From Chrysophaeum taylorii (taxonomy: Eukaryota; Sar; Pelagophyceae; Pelagomonadales; Pelagomonadaceae): a stretch of 64,000 bases of DNA. Location of the stretch: NCBI GenBank assembly GCA_029834535.1, contig JAQMWT010000314.1, forward strand, positions 434,001 through 498,000, written 5' to 3'. The position numbers were made by a program, and so were the translations under genes. Of this stretch, positions 29,075 through 39,241 are shown piece by piece. The first letter of the stretch is position 1; each line of letters starts with the position of its first letter. A model generated the notes under the pieces. That model did no database searches. It worked only from the letters and a program-made list of their open reading frames with translations, and was not told where the DNA came from.

Positions 29075-29181
29075 GCCTTGTCGACTTGGTTTCTTCCTGC
29101 TACGCGCGCGCTTCCTCCACCTCCTTGGCGTGGTGGAAACATCAAACAGGAGGCAACACCAACAGACAGACCTCGTGCTCA

Positions 29182-29212
<31 letters not shown>

Positions 29213-29545
29213 TTTCTTCGGGGGCGGACTGGACTGGACTGGACTGGACTGGACAGGACTGACTGACGACCACGCGCTCTTTTGCCGCCGCGATCTCAGC
29301 ATCACCTTCTTCTTTCTCTCTCCTCGCGCGTCGTCGTCGTGTACTCCTCCTTCTTTGCTCCGCTGCCACCCCTCTCTCGCTGCTGCGCGCGCTCGGGAAT
29401 AACAATAAGAAACACACGCTCTGCCCAGGAGCGAGCAGGACGACACACCTCACCATTGTCGTGCTCCGCCCTCCCTCCCTCCCTCTCTCCACCCGCCTTG
29501 GTCACACTCCCCCCTCCCCTATTAACAACACCGAAAGTCCTCGTC
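29075..29545. other. Spacer with CTTT and GGACT tandem repeats
   Basis: CTTT run at about 29182-29218 and six GGACT pentamers at 29226-29254. No gene; this is the 3' flank of both convergent genes. Confidence 0.6.
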
Positions 29546-30736
29546 TTATCTCGTCGAGTCGCCATCATCCAAAAATCGGCGCCTGGTGGCTGCGACGCCG
29601 ACGAGCGCAAATCCGACGACGACCGCGGGCAGGATGAGATTGGCGAGGACAACGGTCGCGACGCCGGCGAGGAGCTCCGTAAAGTAGGCCGCGAGGAGGG
29701 GACTGGCGCCGTGCGTTGCGACGACTTCACCAACCTCGTTGGCGAGCGTCGCGACCGCCGCGACCGCCGCCGCCTCCCCGAGTTGGTAGCCCAGGGTGGC
29801 ATCGCCGCCGTGTGCGGGCGCTATGCTCTCGAGGTCGGCCTTGGCGTCGGGCGCGCCGTCGGTGACGTCGTCGGGAAAGTGGCGCCGGACAGCGGGGTCG
29901 TTTAAGAGGTCGCGGAGCCCGTCCGGGTCGAGACCGATGCCGCCTTTGGAGTACTCTCGGTGCTTGGCGAGGGCGAGGTCGTAGGTTCCTTCCCACTCGA
30001 GCCTGGTGAGGAGGTCCCGGAAACCCTCAAAGTCGAGGAGGTGGCCGAGGTCGAGGCGATCGTAGTCTTCTTCGAGCGCCGTCTCGAGGCAGTAGTGGGC
30101 GACCTCGTTGCATCGCATCAGAGCGATGGACGCGCGGAGGAGCGGGCCCCGCCCGCGGTGCTTAATCTCGTCGCGTACCAACACCAAAAAGTCGAGCAGG
30201 GTCATGTGGCTGTGGTAGAGCTCCTTGGCCGCGCTGTCGAAGAGCTCGCGGGCCCGCGGCTTATTCGCGAATTTAGAACGTCGGCAAGCGTCGGCGAACT
30301 CGTCGCGGCTCACGAGCCCGTCGGCGTCGGTGTCGATCGCATCGAAAAACCGCGCCGCCCTCAACGCTTGATCTGGACTCAAGTAGAGCCGATGCGCCTC
30401 GTCTTCCTCTCGTCTTCGCGCGACCTCCAGCGCCGGGAGTCCGAGCCCCGCGGCGAGGTTTTCCGCCGACCGAAGAAAAGCGGCGAAACGGGACGATGCT
30501 CGCTGCTTCTCGCGTCCCAGAGCCTCGAGGTACTCGATCACGTCCACGACGGCATCGCTGTCGGCGTCGGCCTCGAGGAACCACGCGAACGCCTCGTCCT
30601 CGGAGCAACGACCGAGTCGCATAGCGAGCTGTGTTGACCTCCCGGCGGACAGCGTCCCGGTGCCGCCGGGGTCCCTCATGGCAAACGCGAACAGGAGAGC
30701 GCGCACCTCGTCGGGGGTCAGGTGACGATTTGCCAT
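29546..30736 (-). CDS. EF-hand protein with C-terminal membrane anchor
   Basis: 396 residues. Three EF-hand regions are visible in the first 160 residues: RDPGGTGTLSAGRST (weak), LEADADSDAVVDVIEYLEAL and the canonical FDAIDTDADGLVSRDEFADAC, whose loop D-T-D-A-D-G-L-V-S-R-D-E has all calcium ligands. A fourth helical region follows. Near the C-terminus a long hydrophobic stretch (LLAAYFTELLAGVATVVLANLILPAVVVGFALVGVA) forms one or two membrane helices before a short basic tail. This suggests a calcium sensor anchored to a membrane. No specific family is recognised. Confidence 0.75.
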   Translation of the reverse strand: MANRHLTPDEVRALLFAFAMRDPGGTGTLSAGRSTQLAMRLGRCSEDEAFAWFLEADADSDAVVDVIEYLEALGREKQRASSRFAAFLRSAENLAAGLGLPALEVARRREEDEAHRLYLSPDQALRAARFFDAIDTDADGLVSRDEFADACRRSKFANKPRARELFDSAAKELYHSHMTLLDFLVLVRDEIKHRGRGPLLRASIALMRCNEVAHYCLETALEEDYDRLDLGHLLDFEGFRDLLTRLEWEGTYDLALAKHREYSKGGIGLDPDGLRDLLNDPAVRRHFPDDVTDGAPDAKADLESIAPAHGGDATLGYQLGEAAAVAAVATLANEVGEVVATHGASPLLAAYFTELLAGVATVVLANLILPAVVVGFALVGVAATRRRFLDDGDSTR

Positions 30737-31150
30737 CTTCCTGACCCCTCTCTACTTCATCGCGTGGCCTTTCTTCTGGCCAAACCGAATAATAATAGAT
30801 GCAGTTCGAAGTCCAATGTTCAACGTTCATCATTCACTTTGGCTGACGGCCCCCGTCTGTTGACCAGAGTCGAGCCGCGCTACTTTTTTGAGGTGGAGGA
30901 TAATGTTGATGATGAGGATGAATTTAAACGCGGAACAGAAGGAGGAAGTTCACAAGAACGAGCCGATTGCGACGTCGATGTTGTGACGTGGAAAACACGC
31001 CCGGCAACAAAAGTGGACGATCAACCAGGTTTCCTAACTACTAATCGACAGATGTTTGTCTGTCTGTCTGTTTGTCTGTTTGTCTGTTTGTCCCTCGATT
31101 TAGGGTAAGGATCATGTAGGCGCGAGAATAAGGATCAGGTAGGCACGAGA
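30737..31150. other. Spacer with TGTT/TGTC repeats
   Basis: No gene. A run of TCTG/TTTG tetranucleotides lies at about 31048-31092. A near-duplicate of about 25 bp (AAGGATCATGTAGGCGCGAG / AAGGATCAGGTAGGCACGAG) lies at 31107-31149. Confidence 0.5.
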
Positions 31151-31158
31151 GCCAGACA

Positions 31159-31735
31159 GTGATCCTCCAAGCCGTCTACGACGACCTCGCAGACTATTTC
31201 CACGAGCCGCGGCGGCTCTTTCAGCGCGCCATTCTCTCGCCCCGTCGAAACGATGTTGTCGATGCTGACAACGTGCGCATGACCTCGGCCTTTTTTTCCC
31301 GGAGACGAGGCGTCGGAGTTCTTTTCGGCCGACTAGGTTGGGTCGGAAGACGACGCCTCGCTCTCAAGAGTCGAGTTTTGAACTCCCTGACAACCAACGG
31401 CATGCTGACTTTGATCGCGAGCTCAAAGTCTTCGCAACCTCGACCCGTCGCACGGCCACTGCAACGGTACCAGATACATGATCGATCGTGTCGTTGTCAC
31501 CGAGGCTCCTCCAACCTGTATCGCTTAAGGCCCGCCTACGCCAAACGATCAACAAGAGCCAGGGCCAGACGTCCCGCGAGGTCGGCGTCCTCTTGGCGAA
31601 GCCCGTCTTCTGCCACGTCCAGCTCGACGTGGCTCTCTGTCGATCGGCAACCCCGAGGATATCCTCTTCTGGGTCGACGACTCCGCCCTACCCCACACGT
31701 GCTGCGCAATGCCGATAAGCCCCCTCCCGGCGTCT
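31159..31735 (+). mobile_element. Helitron-type Pif1 helicase fragment (degenerate)
   Basis: Pieces of the C-terminal part of a Rep-helicase of rolling-circle (Helitron) transposons, in two frames. The first, AVYDDLADYFHEPRRLF and QRAILSPRRNDVVDADNVRM, matches the family block ..RAILaPrN.dVd.iN..m. The second, LRQTINKSQGQT, VGVLLAKPVFCHVQLDVALCR, matches Pif1 helicase motif VI (family: TINKsQGqTl..VGvyLp.PVFsHGQLYVAlSR). At least one frameshift and a stop separate them, and the Rep nuclease domain is absent, so it is a dead 5'-truncated copy. Neither a CTRR terminus nor a hairpin was identified. Confidence 0.7.
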
Positions 31736-31744
31736 ACACGCGCA

Positions 31745-32050
31745 CTATAGGTGAACTTACTGGGACCACGTGAACTTACTGGGGTTAGAGATTGGGACTA
31801 GGTGGACTGAGTGACCAGGTGAAACTGGGACCAGGTGAACATACTGGGGTTTTCAGAGTAAAGGGTTTTTAGAGTAAACTCAAAGGTTGGCGGCGCGTGC
31901 GGACCAAAGCAGCTTAGGTTGGCGGAGGCGAGAGCGACGAGCTCAAAGGAGTTGGTTAGAGCTAGGTGAACTTACTGACCAGGTGAACTTAACAGAAACA
32001 GGTGAACTTACTGGGGTTAGAGATTGGGAGTAGGTGAACTTACTGCCCTG
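31745..32050 (+). repeat. Repeated GGTGAACTTACTGG motif cluster
   Basis: At least seven imperfect copies of AGGTGAACTTACTGGG spread over 300 bp, some with GGTTAGAGATTGGGA between them. They lie just upstream of the hAT transposase remnant and have counterparts (TTCACTTCA) downstream at 34569-34690. They may be subterminal binding sites of that element. Confidence 0.6.
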
Positions 32051-32059
32051 CACTTGTTT

Positions 32060-34350
32060 TTTTTTAAGGTGTGGTGGGACTACGTGCGTCGACTGAAGGA
32101 ACATCATCCTGACCACCGCGTTGACTGACCAGTGGGAAGGCGACGACGCATGTGTGTATCCGGTGCTGGGAGCGCCTGAAGGTGACGAGAGACTTCAAGA
32201 AAGGCACGTGGCAGACGACCATGCCCTCTTGGGGCCCACTTCTAGGCTGCGCATCCGGAGGAGGATTCGACGAGCTGGGACGTCAACAGCTCACCAAGAA
32301 ACAGAAGACAGACCAAGAAAAGGAGGGCGTTATGACGGCCGTGGGCGTTGTGGCAGCTTCGAAGGGTAAATCGGATATTACGAGATACTTCGTGGTCATG
32401 CCCAGCCAGGCAAGGCACTCTTTGCTGATGGCGTTCTCGGCTCGGCACTACGTGTACACGTCGTAGCGGATTTCCAAGCGCACCTTTGACGACGAAGATC
32501 ATCGCAACCTAATTGAAGCGTATTACCGCGGCGGTGGCGGGAAAGGCAGGTGCCCTCGTTCATGACTCGAAAGGCGCTGTTTGAATGGATGGACGCTGCA
32601 TATCGTTGTTTTGTTGTTCGAATCTTGATGCACGTCATTAAGGAGTGTTATGAAGCGGCTTTCGGCAATCCATTCGCCCAGGTGTGTGCTGCATGACGGC
32701 GGGACATTCAAGGATAAGTTCAAGCGACAGGCCATTGGCCTATCCTTCATCTGGCCCGATTGGAGTGGCGTTGAGACGGTGTGCGTGGGCCTCGTTCCAG
32801 CTCACGACGGAACCGATTCCGGCACGGCTTCCCTGCTCCGTTCTGTGGTCGCGGAACGTGCGGGATTCGATATCGATTTGGCGGCCGCAACCATTGTTCA
32901 AGACCGGGCTGAAATTTTTCGTCGCCGAAGAATATTGTGTTGAGGTCGAAGCGTGTGACATGCGTGATATCTCAAAAATCTCGGCAGCGCCATGTGGCGC
33001 GACTTGACACGATCCAGAGGCAAGCAGGTGATCAATCCATTCCCAGCTGGCCAGGAGCTGCTGAACAGTGCCCACGATGGAGCCAAGTACTTTCATTACG
33101 GCACACGTTTGAAGGATCTGCATGCGCTTTTGCCATTACAGCCGGGGAAGTCGCCGAAGCTCAAGCTCAACCTCAATAAGACGAGGTTCCGGGCGCGCTA
33201 CCAACTTATTCGTTCCTTGCTGCGTATGCATCACGTGCTCAAACTGTACACACACGGCTACCCACATTGGACTCCCTTGGACAATCAGTCATGAGCAATG
33301 GGTGGCGTTGGCTGAATTCGAGCCGATTCTTGCTAATATAACGGATGCGGCCGTTGTTTTCGTGCAACATGAACACTTATACCTGGGGGCGTGCGCCGCA
33401 TTGATCAAGCACAACATGATCGAGTCTCTGCGAGCTGGGACGCTAGAAGTCATTAATCTCCCGAACATAACTGCGAAATCCATGCCACGTAAGACTGTCG
33501 ATGTTGACGACCTCAGCGAGACCGGCAAAATCTGTCTTGAGCGGGCTATATTCGAATGTGAGCGTCGGTTTTGCGGGAATAATGAAAACTACGTGCGTCA
33601 CTTCGACTACGAGTTCAACGATCGCGAGCTGATTACCTGCCTTCTTGACTTTCGGACTATCAACTGCCGGCACGTGTCGTTCAATCAGAGAGCTCGTGCC
33701 AGGAAGTTGCTCAACGAAGAAAAATAAGTGATTCACGCACGGACTGCATTCCACCACGAAAAAAAAGCAAAGACTTCCTCCGAGCCTGCGCCGGCCCGCA
33801 ATCTCTTGGCGGCACTCGACGCACCCGACGCTTGGGACGACATTAGTGGCGATGAACCTTTTTGCTATGCCTGAAAACCAGATGCCCGATTTCAATGAGG
33901 AATTTGAACAGGTCTTCACTCAATGGATCAGGCTCTCGAGATCGCTCAACTGGAAAGAGCATTATCCTGAGCTTGAGAAGAAGGATGAAGTCGGCTTCAC
34001 AGACCTGGCTGTGCTCGACGTTGGAAAGCTGTATCGACCGCTCACCAAGGAGCAGTATGGGTTCCTTCCGGACATGGCGAGAGCCTCTAAGAGTTTTTTC
34101 AATTGGTACACATGGCGCGCAGAGCTCCTTTGAGCGGTGCCTGAGCATTGGAAATCTTGTCCTGACCGAGGGAAAGAAACACGTTGCTTGGCGCGGACGA
34201 GACGGACAAAGTTGCCAGTATACTGCCCATGAACAAGAATTTCATCATTGCGGCGGCGGCCCGGATTAAGTACAGGGACCTCGGACACGAGACCGCGTTT
34301 TTCAAAAACGCCGAGAGCACCATGATTCCCCGAAGACTCTTTGGAGATGG
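32060..34350 (+). mobile_element. hAT-family DNA transposon, broken
   Basis: Plus-strand transposase pieces in changing frames. The N-terminal BED zinc finger is visible as VWWDYVRRLKEHHPDH with a following CIRCWERLK. The catalytic region contains CVLHDGGTFKDKFKRQAIGL (first Asp block) and an RFRARYQLIRSLLRMHHVLK block (family: TRW.S...ml.rll). EQWVALAEFEPILANITDA matches the hAT helical insert. The C-terminal dimerisation part lies at about 33980-34260 (ARASKSFFNWYTW, CLSIGNLVLTEGKKH; family: ERvFS.aG.i). Several stops and frameshifts make it non-coding. Terminal inverted repeats were not firmly placed. Confidence 0.75.
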
Positions 34351-34974
34351 AGGTTGATGAGGAAGAACCAGACGAAGATACCGAGGTCGGTCGTTCACAT
34401 CGCCTAAAGTAAGAAACACTGAACACCATCCACGTTGACTCCTCCTTCGCCCCGAAACGCGAGTGAATCTAAGAGCACCAGACCTAGGAGCCAATAGCGC
34501 GCGGGGGGCGCGGAACTGACGGGGCGCGGCAGGGACCGGCGCTGGCGTTAAAAAAAAAAAAAAAAAGAAAAAAGTGGCGTTCACTTCACAAAGGTTCACA
34601 ATAGCCACGTAGGGCGACGAGTTCACTTCAAATCACTTCACCAATATTGCGTGGCTGGTGAAGTGGTTCACGTTCACTTGCTGAAGTGAATTCCAAACGC
34701 TGCTGAATAAATGTCCATTGCTGTTACCCTCGGTTGCAGCGTCTCAACCAACGCGCCCTCGACGACAGACGAGATGTCACGCCGTGTCATGATGCGCCAG
34801 ACTTGAGAGAGTAGCAGGCTGTGTTCTCTGTGGACCTACCTCACCGGATTAGTCCGTCAGCCAGCCACATGCTTCTTCCCACCCCTGATCTCATCATAGT
34901 GTGTCTACCCAGTTTTTTCCTCTTCCGGATCCTATCATTCCTCGTTTTGCAAACTCGGAATCAATCAACTCACA
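34351..34974. other. AT-rich spacer after the hAT remnant
   Basis: Includes an A-run (34550-34575), several TTCACTT motifs (34568-34690) that may belong to the hAT end, and otherwise featureless sequence. Confidence 0.4.
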
Positions 34975-35247
34975 CTACAGTTAGGGTCGGATAAGAAAAC
35001 GAGACTAGCCCGCGCCGCAACGGCGGGTCCTACAACGCGTGGGCTTTTTCCTTTTTTTGCGTGAGGGGACGAAAGGATGCCGACTTCACTATGGGGACTA
35101 GTTCCATCGCGACGATCTCGCGGCGTGGCGGCACATACTGCTTGAGTACAAATGAACATAGCTCAGCGATCCGTTGAGTATGTCTTAGTACAAACTGAAA
35201 CATAGTTAACGGCTCGTACGAACTTTCTTATCCGACCCTACTACAGT
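34975..35247. mobile_element. 259-bp MITE with terminal inverted repeats and 7-bp target duplication
   Basis: The element spans 34982-35240. Both ends carry TAGGGTCGGATAAGAAA (17 bp, perfect, inverted), with weaker similarity continuing inside. It is flanked by the direct repeat CTACAGT at 34975-34981 and 35241-35247. TAGGG...CCCTA termini with a 7-8 bp duplication fit a non-autonomous hAT-type element. The interior has no coding frame. Intact repeats and an exact duplication suggest a relatively recent insertion. Confidence 0.88.
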
Positions 35248-35298
35248 AGCACGCTGTTTTCGGTAAGCGACTCTGGCAACTCGAAGTCGTTTGGGCGA

Positions 35299-35331
<33 letters not shown>

Positions 35332-35341
35332 TTCGTCGATT

Positions 35342-35374
<33 letters not shown>

Positions 35375-35459
35375 GTGGAAATATGAAAGGGGCTTATATA
35401 TATATAAAATGGTCGTCCTCCCCCTCCGCCGTATACGTATAGGTCGGCGGGCGTTCGCG
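35248..35459. repeat. AAT and CGG microsatellites
   Basis: AAT run at about 35301-35331 and GGC run at about 35344-35373, downstream of the CNOT9 gene stop. Confidence 0.85.
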
Positions 35460-36311
35460 CTATGGAGGGACGGTTTCGGGGGAGGATGACTCGAGGCTAT
35501 AGAGGAGGGAGGAGAGCCAGCGCTTGACGGTGAGGTCGTCTTTGATGTGGTTGGCGAAGGTGTTATCGCGGAGGGAGTCGGGAAGACACTGGCGGAGGGC
35601 CTCGCGGGCGCGGAGATTATCGGAGAGGCGGAGGTAGCAGCGTACGATGTGCTTGAGGAGGCGGATGGAGGGCTGTTCGACGAGGGAGGCTACCATATTG
35701 GAGAGGACGGTGGATACGGCGTAGAATCGCTCGGCCGTGGCGCAGATGTAGGAGAGACCCATGTTGTCGAGGAGGATTTTTTGGACAATAAAAGTGGCAA
35801 CGGTCTTGGAGAGTTCGGAGCCGGTCTCCATGATGCGGAGGCAGAGCGGGATGATCTCCGTCTGCAAGAGGAAGTTGATGACGTCGCTGTCGTCCATCTT
35901 GACGAGGGCACCGACGACCCCGAGGGATGTGAGGCGGAGATATTCGAAGGGCCGGTTCTTCGAGACGGTGTTGAGGAAGGGGTACAAGTAGAGGGGGACG
36001 TGCGCGTTGAGGAAAAGACCTCGAGTTTCTGGATGCGACGCGACGCACTGGAGGAGGGCCAACGCGTTGCATACCCTGTTCGAGGCGTGGGCCGTGAGGT
36101 TTGGCGGGGAAAGCATCGGGTAGATCGAGACGATTTCCTGGAGGAGCGTGCCCATCGTCCCGAACGAGTGCCATAGGATTGGCGCGAGGTCGGCGAAGGC
36201 TTCTCGCTTCTTCGAGAGCTCGAGGAGCGCCGACTCGCGATGTTCGGGGGTGTCGGGGAGCGTCAGCTGGAGTACCAGAGGGTAGAGGTCCTCAACGCTC
36301 TTCTCGGTCAT
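35460..36311 (-). CDS. CNOT9: CCR4-NOT complex subunit 9 (Rcd1/Caf40)
   Basis: 283 residues, within the usual 270-300 and matching the family end to end: [134 protein letters not shown], and [21 protein letters not shown]9 is an armadillo-repeat protein that docks silencing peptides (Trp motifs of GW182-like proteins) on the deadenylase complex. Single exon. The spacer to the next gene upstream is about 250 bp. Confidence 0.96.
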   Translation of the reverse strand: MTEKSVEDLYPLVLQLTLPDTPEHRESALLELSKKREAFADLAPILWHSFGTMGTLLQEIVSIYPMLSPPNLTAHASNRVCNALALLQCVASHPETRGLFLNAHVPLYLYPFLNTVSKNRPFEYLRLTSLGVVGALVKMDDSDVINFLLQTEIIPLCLRIMETGSELSKTVATFIVQKILLDNMGLSYICATAERFYAVSTVLSNMVASLVEQPSIRLLKHIVRCYLRLSDNLRAREALRQCLPDSLRDNTFANHIKDDLTVKRWLSSLLYSLESSSPETVPP

Positions 36312-36564
36312 GTTCGAACCTGTGCCGCGAGGGTCAACCCGGGACGCAATTTTAGAAAGAAAAGGCGTCCTCCCTTTAAATTCGCGAAACGGCGCGCTTC
36401 TCAGCGCGCCTTATTTGTTTCGCGCTCCAAAGGAAAACTTCCAGCAGTTGGAGGCTGCTAAAAAGCCTAGTATTGAGCGCACCTCAAAAAACTTGATGGC
36501 CGCGTCGATCGATCGAGACCCACCAACTCTAGGGTTATTTATTTACCTTATTTATTTATCGTCA

Positions 36565-37794
36565 TCATCGCGGCGGGGGGTGCAAGTAGTGGGGCGGGGG
36601 AGTAAATGAGGGCCCGCGTCGTCGTCGTCTCTGGTTGTTGTTGTTGTTGTTGTTGTTTTCCAAGGGGGGGGGGTGTTCCCTCGTAGCAGCAGCCGCCGGC
36701 GACGACAAGGACGAGGAAGGTACGGTCGTCGTCGAGGGCCAGGCGGGCGCGGAGGCTTGGGCGAGGAAGCGCGGGACGTAGGGCGCGGTGTGGTAATGGT
36801 AGCCCCCACCACGAAGCTGAAGTTGGTGTTGGTAGTCGTAGTCGACGCGCGGCGGGAGGAAGTCCCCCGCGACCGAGGGTGTTCGGTCCGGGAAGACCGT
36901 CAAGCCAAAAACGCCGTCGGTTCTCGCGAAGGCGACGACTCTAGAATCGGGGGAGACGGCGACGGCGGTGACGCCGACGCGACCGGGGGCGTGGTCGGGC
37001 GGGCGGGTTACGGGTGCGTCTTTGGGCAAGGGAAGGGTCGAGCAGCGGACGGCCGTGTCGAAGTCGAGGACCGAGACTTCTAGGGTGTTCCAGCCGCCGA
37101 CGAGCAACGACGTCGGACCGGCGAACGCGCACGCGAGTACCTTGGAGGTTGCGGCAAACTCGAATACGAGGGTTCCGAGCGACGCGTCTAGGACAGAAAC
37201 AGTCGCGTCGCTCCCGCAGGCGAGGCACTGGCCGTCCGGCGAGAAGGCGACGCAATAGACGTCGCGGCCGCGTCGCACTTCAAAAAATTTATTTTTTCCG
37301 TCGGGAGAAAAAACGACGACGCGACCGTCTGACGTACCGCAAGCGAGCCTGCGCGCGTCGGGCGAGAACCGCACGCACCAGACCGAGGCTCCGTCGAGAT
37401 CGCGCTCGACCACCCCAGAGGAACGAGCTTCGACGACTACTAGGGCTTTGGTCGCCTCGCCGCTCGCCATCCCCCCCACCGCGAGCCACTTCCCCACCCC
37501 TGGCGACCAGTCCACGCCGTAAATCCACTGATCCCTCGAGGTCTCGTGGAGCACCGTGCCCGAGACGTCCACGACCGCAATCTTTTTGTCCATGCCTCCG
37601 ATCACAACCCGCGTCGCGTTCGGCGACCAGCAGCACGCCCACACGGGGGCTTCCCGCTCGATCGCCACCACCGTGGTGCCGTCGCTCACGCGCACGATCG
37701 TCGCCACGTTGTCGTACCCCCCCGTGCACACGAGCGTCCCGCACGGACTGAATGCGCACGTTCGCAACGCGCACCGCCTCTTCGCCTTCTCCAT
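36565..37794 (-). CDS. WD40-repeat protein
   Basis: 409 residues with about six or seven WD40-type blades: ALRTCAFSPCGTLVCTGGYD, VWACCWSPNATRVVIGGMD, IYGVDWSPGVGKWLAVGGM, VWCVRFSPDARRLACGTSDG, VYCVAFSPDGQCLACGSD, VLACAFAGPTSLLVGGW and VTAVAVSPDSRVVAFARTDG. The last 80 residues are low complexity (Ser, Asn and Arg runs from GTT/GTC repeats at 36625-36660, and Pro-rich ends) and are probably not conserved. No specific orthologue is recognised; it is a scaffold-type propeller. Confidence 0.85.
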   Translation of the reverse strand: MEKAKRRCALRTCAFSPCGTLVCTGGYDNVATIVRVSDGTTVVAIEREAPVWACCWSPNATRVVIGGMDKKIAVVDVSGTVLHETSRDQWIYGVDWSPGVGKWLAVGGMASGEATKALVVVEARSSGVVERDLDGASVWCVRFSPDARRLACGTSDGRVVVFSPDGKNKFFEVRRGRDVYCVAFSPDGQCLACGSDATVSVLDASLGTLVFEFAATSKVLACAFAGPTSLLVGGWNTLEVSVLDFDTAVRCSTLPLPKDAPVTRPPDHAPGRVGVTAVAVSPDSRVVAFARTDGVFGLTVFPDRTPSVAGDFLPPRVDYDYQHQLQLRGGGYHYHTAPYVPRFLAQASAPAWPSTTTVPSSSLSSPAAAATREHPPPLENNNNNNNNQRRRRRGPSFTPPPHYLHPPPR

Positions 37795-37976
37795 GCGCCC
37801 GGAATTTACAACTTGAACCTCCTTTCCGAGGTCCGTTGCTTAGGGAGAGAGGTAACACGATCTTTGTGTCCGCGCTGCTGCTGCGCGCTATAGGTGGTGG
37901 TGCCACTCGTCTTTTCTTTCAACAAGACACGCCGTCGCCCCGAACGACCTGATTGATTGCCTGCCCTGCCTGCCGC

Positions 37977-38357
37977 CTAGACGACGGCGACCGCGCGCGC
38001 CGGATCAGTCTCCGATTGGGGGCTTTCCGTCGTCAAGTTCGTATTCTTCTTCTTCTTCTTCGAGATGTCCATCGTCGTGGTCTTGAGGGGCTTGTGGGTC
38101 CGACGCCGCCGGCGCCGGTGTGAGGCCCGCACCGACCGCTTTTTCGCGGTTGAGGTGTTGATGGCGGACTCATCGTTCAACTCGTCGCCGCCGCAGCATT
38201 CGTAGGCGAAGACGGTGCAGGCGAGGCAGGCGCACCCCCCCACCGCGGCGCCCACAAGCACGGGCGCGCCCACGCCCGAGACGGTGGCCCCCGTCGCGAC
38301 AAAGCATCCCGCGATCGCCGTCCCGGCACCGCTAAACGTCGACCCCAGACACTCCAT
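37977..38357 (-). CDS. Small Gly/Ala-rich membrane protein, hypothetical
   Basis: 126 residues from ATG 38357 (an in-frame ATG at 38378 would add seven). The first 60 residues are hydrophobic and Gly/Ala-rich (STFSGAGTAIAGCFVATG, VLVGAAVGGCACLACTVFAYEC), compatible with two membrane helices containing a CACLAC motif. The rest is basic and disordered (RASHRRRRRRTHKP, SKKKKKN). Third-position GC bias supports coding on this strand. No family is recognised. Confidence 0.5.
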   Translation of the reverse strand: MECLGSTFSGAGTAIAGCFVATGATVSGVGAPVLVGAAVGGCACLACTVFAYECCGGDELNDESAINTSTAKKRSVRASHRRRRRRTHKPLKTTTMDISKKKKKNTNLTTESPQSETDPARAVAVV

Positions 38358-38396
38358 GGAAAAAAGATAGGGACCCACAACCCGTTGCGCGACTCG

Positions 38397-38462
38397 TTAA
38401 TTAATTAATTAATTAATTAATTAATTAATTAATTAATTAATTAATTAATTAATTAATTAATT
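38397..38462. repeat. TTAA microsatellite, about 66 bp
   Basis: Sixteen consecutive TTAA units; self-complementary, so able to form a hairpin or cruciform. Confidence 0.97.
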
Positions 38463-38793
38463 GCAGGTCCTAGTGTTAGGGGTGCGTTCATCACCAGTCC
38501 ATCTCTTGAAAGCGAGAGCGTCCACCTCGGCGGCTCGGCAAAGGCTCGAACCGAATCGAATCGAAGAAGCAGGTTCTGGTGCTTCAACTATGAATAAGTT
38601 TCGCCGTCGCACGAAAAAAAAAGTGCGCACGCCGACTTAATAACAACGGTGCGCACGCCGACTTAATAACAACGACGTCGTCGTCGTTTTTGCTTTTTGC
38701 TTTTTGGCGGATGAAGACTAAGGAGAATCTAGTTAATCATCAAATCTGCTATTTACTCAAAGAGTAGAGAAGTGAAGAGAAGAGCCTCCACCT
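38463..38793. other. Spacer with a 26-bp tandem duplication
   Basis: Two exact adjacent copies of a 26-bp unit starting GTGCGCACGCCGACTTAA at 38623-38648 and 38649-38674. No gene. Confidence 0.7.
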
Positions 38794-39144
38794 CTAGGCC
38801 GCCGGCTTTTTCTTGGACTTCTCGAGCATCATCTGCTTGACGATTTTCTGCTCCTCGATGAGAAAGGCGCGGACGATGCGGTCGCGCACGCACTTGGCGC
38901 AGCGGGAGCCACCGTAGGCACGCGAGACGGTCCGCTCTCGCTTGTGGGTGTTTTTGTACGAGTAGGAGGAGAGGTGTTTGATGCCGATGAGGCTGCACTT
39001 GCAGTCTCCGCATTTTGGGCCCGCGCGCTTCTTGGAGCGGTAGTGGGCGACGAGTCTGCCGCCGGGGGTCTTGACGACTTTGATCTTGTTGGACTTGGTC
39101 GCGTAGGGGTGTCGCCGGCTGAAGGTAACGCGCGTGTCCTTCAT
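38794..39144 (-). CDS. RPL34: 60S ribosomal protein eL34
   Basis: 116 residues from ATG 39144, the usual eL34 length. It matches the family throughout: VTFSRRHPYATKSNKIK, VKTPGGRLVAHYRSKKRAGPKCG, the zinc ligands CGDC and CAKC, and the almost invariant block VSRAYGGSRCAKCVRDRIVRAFLIEEQKIV. A structural protein of the large cytosolic subunit. No intron in the coding region, which is unusual for ribosomal protein genes in intron-rich eukaryotes but fits this compact genome. Confidence 0.97.
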   Translation of the reverse strand: MKDTRVTFSRRHPYATKSNKIKVVKTPGGRLVAHYRSKKRAGPKCGDCKCSLIGIKHLSSYSYKNTHKRERTVSRAYGGSRCAKCVRDRIVRAFLIEEQKIVKQMMLEKSKKKPAA

Positions 39145-39241
39145 CGTCACAACAACAACAACACCGATCAATCGCTCGCCAAGAAGAGGGAGGGGGTATG
39201 CTTTGACGTGTTGGGTAACTAACTAACTAAGTAAGTATGTA

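Noticed and set aside
36300-36330. GTTCGAACC string resembling a tRNA B box near the CNOT9 start
   Set aside because: No A box or cloverleaf could be built around it. No tRNA gene was found anywhere by eye.
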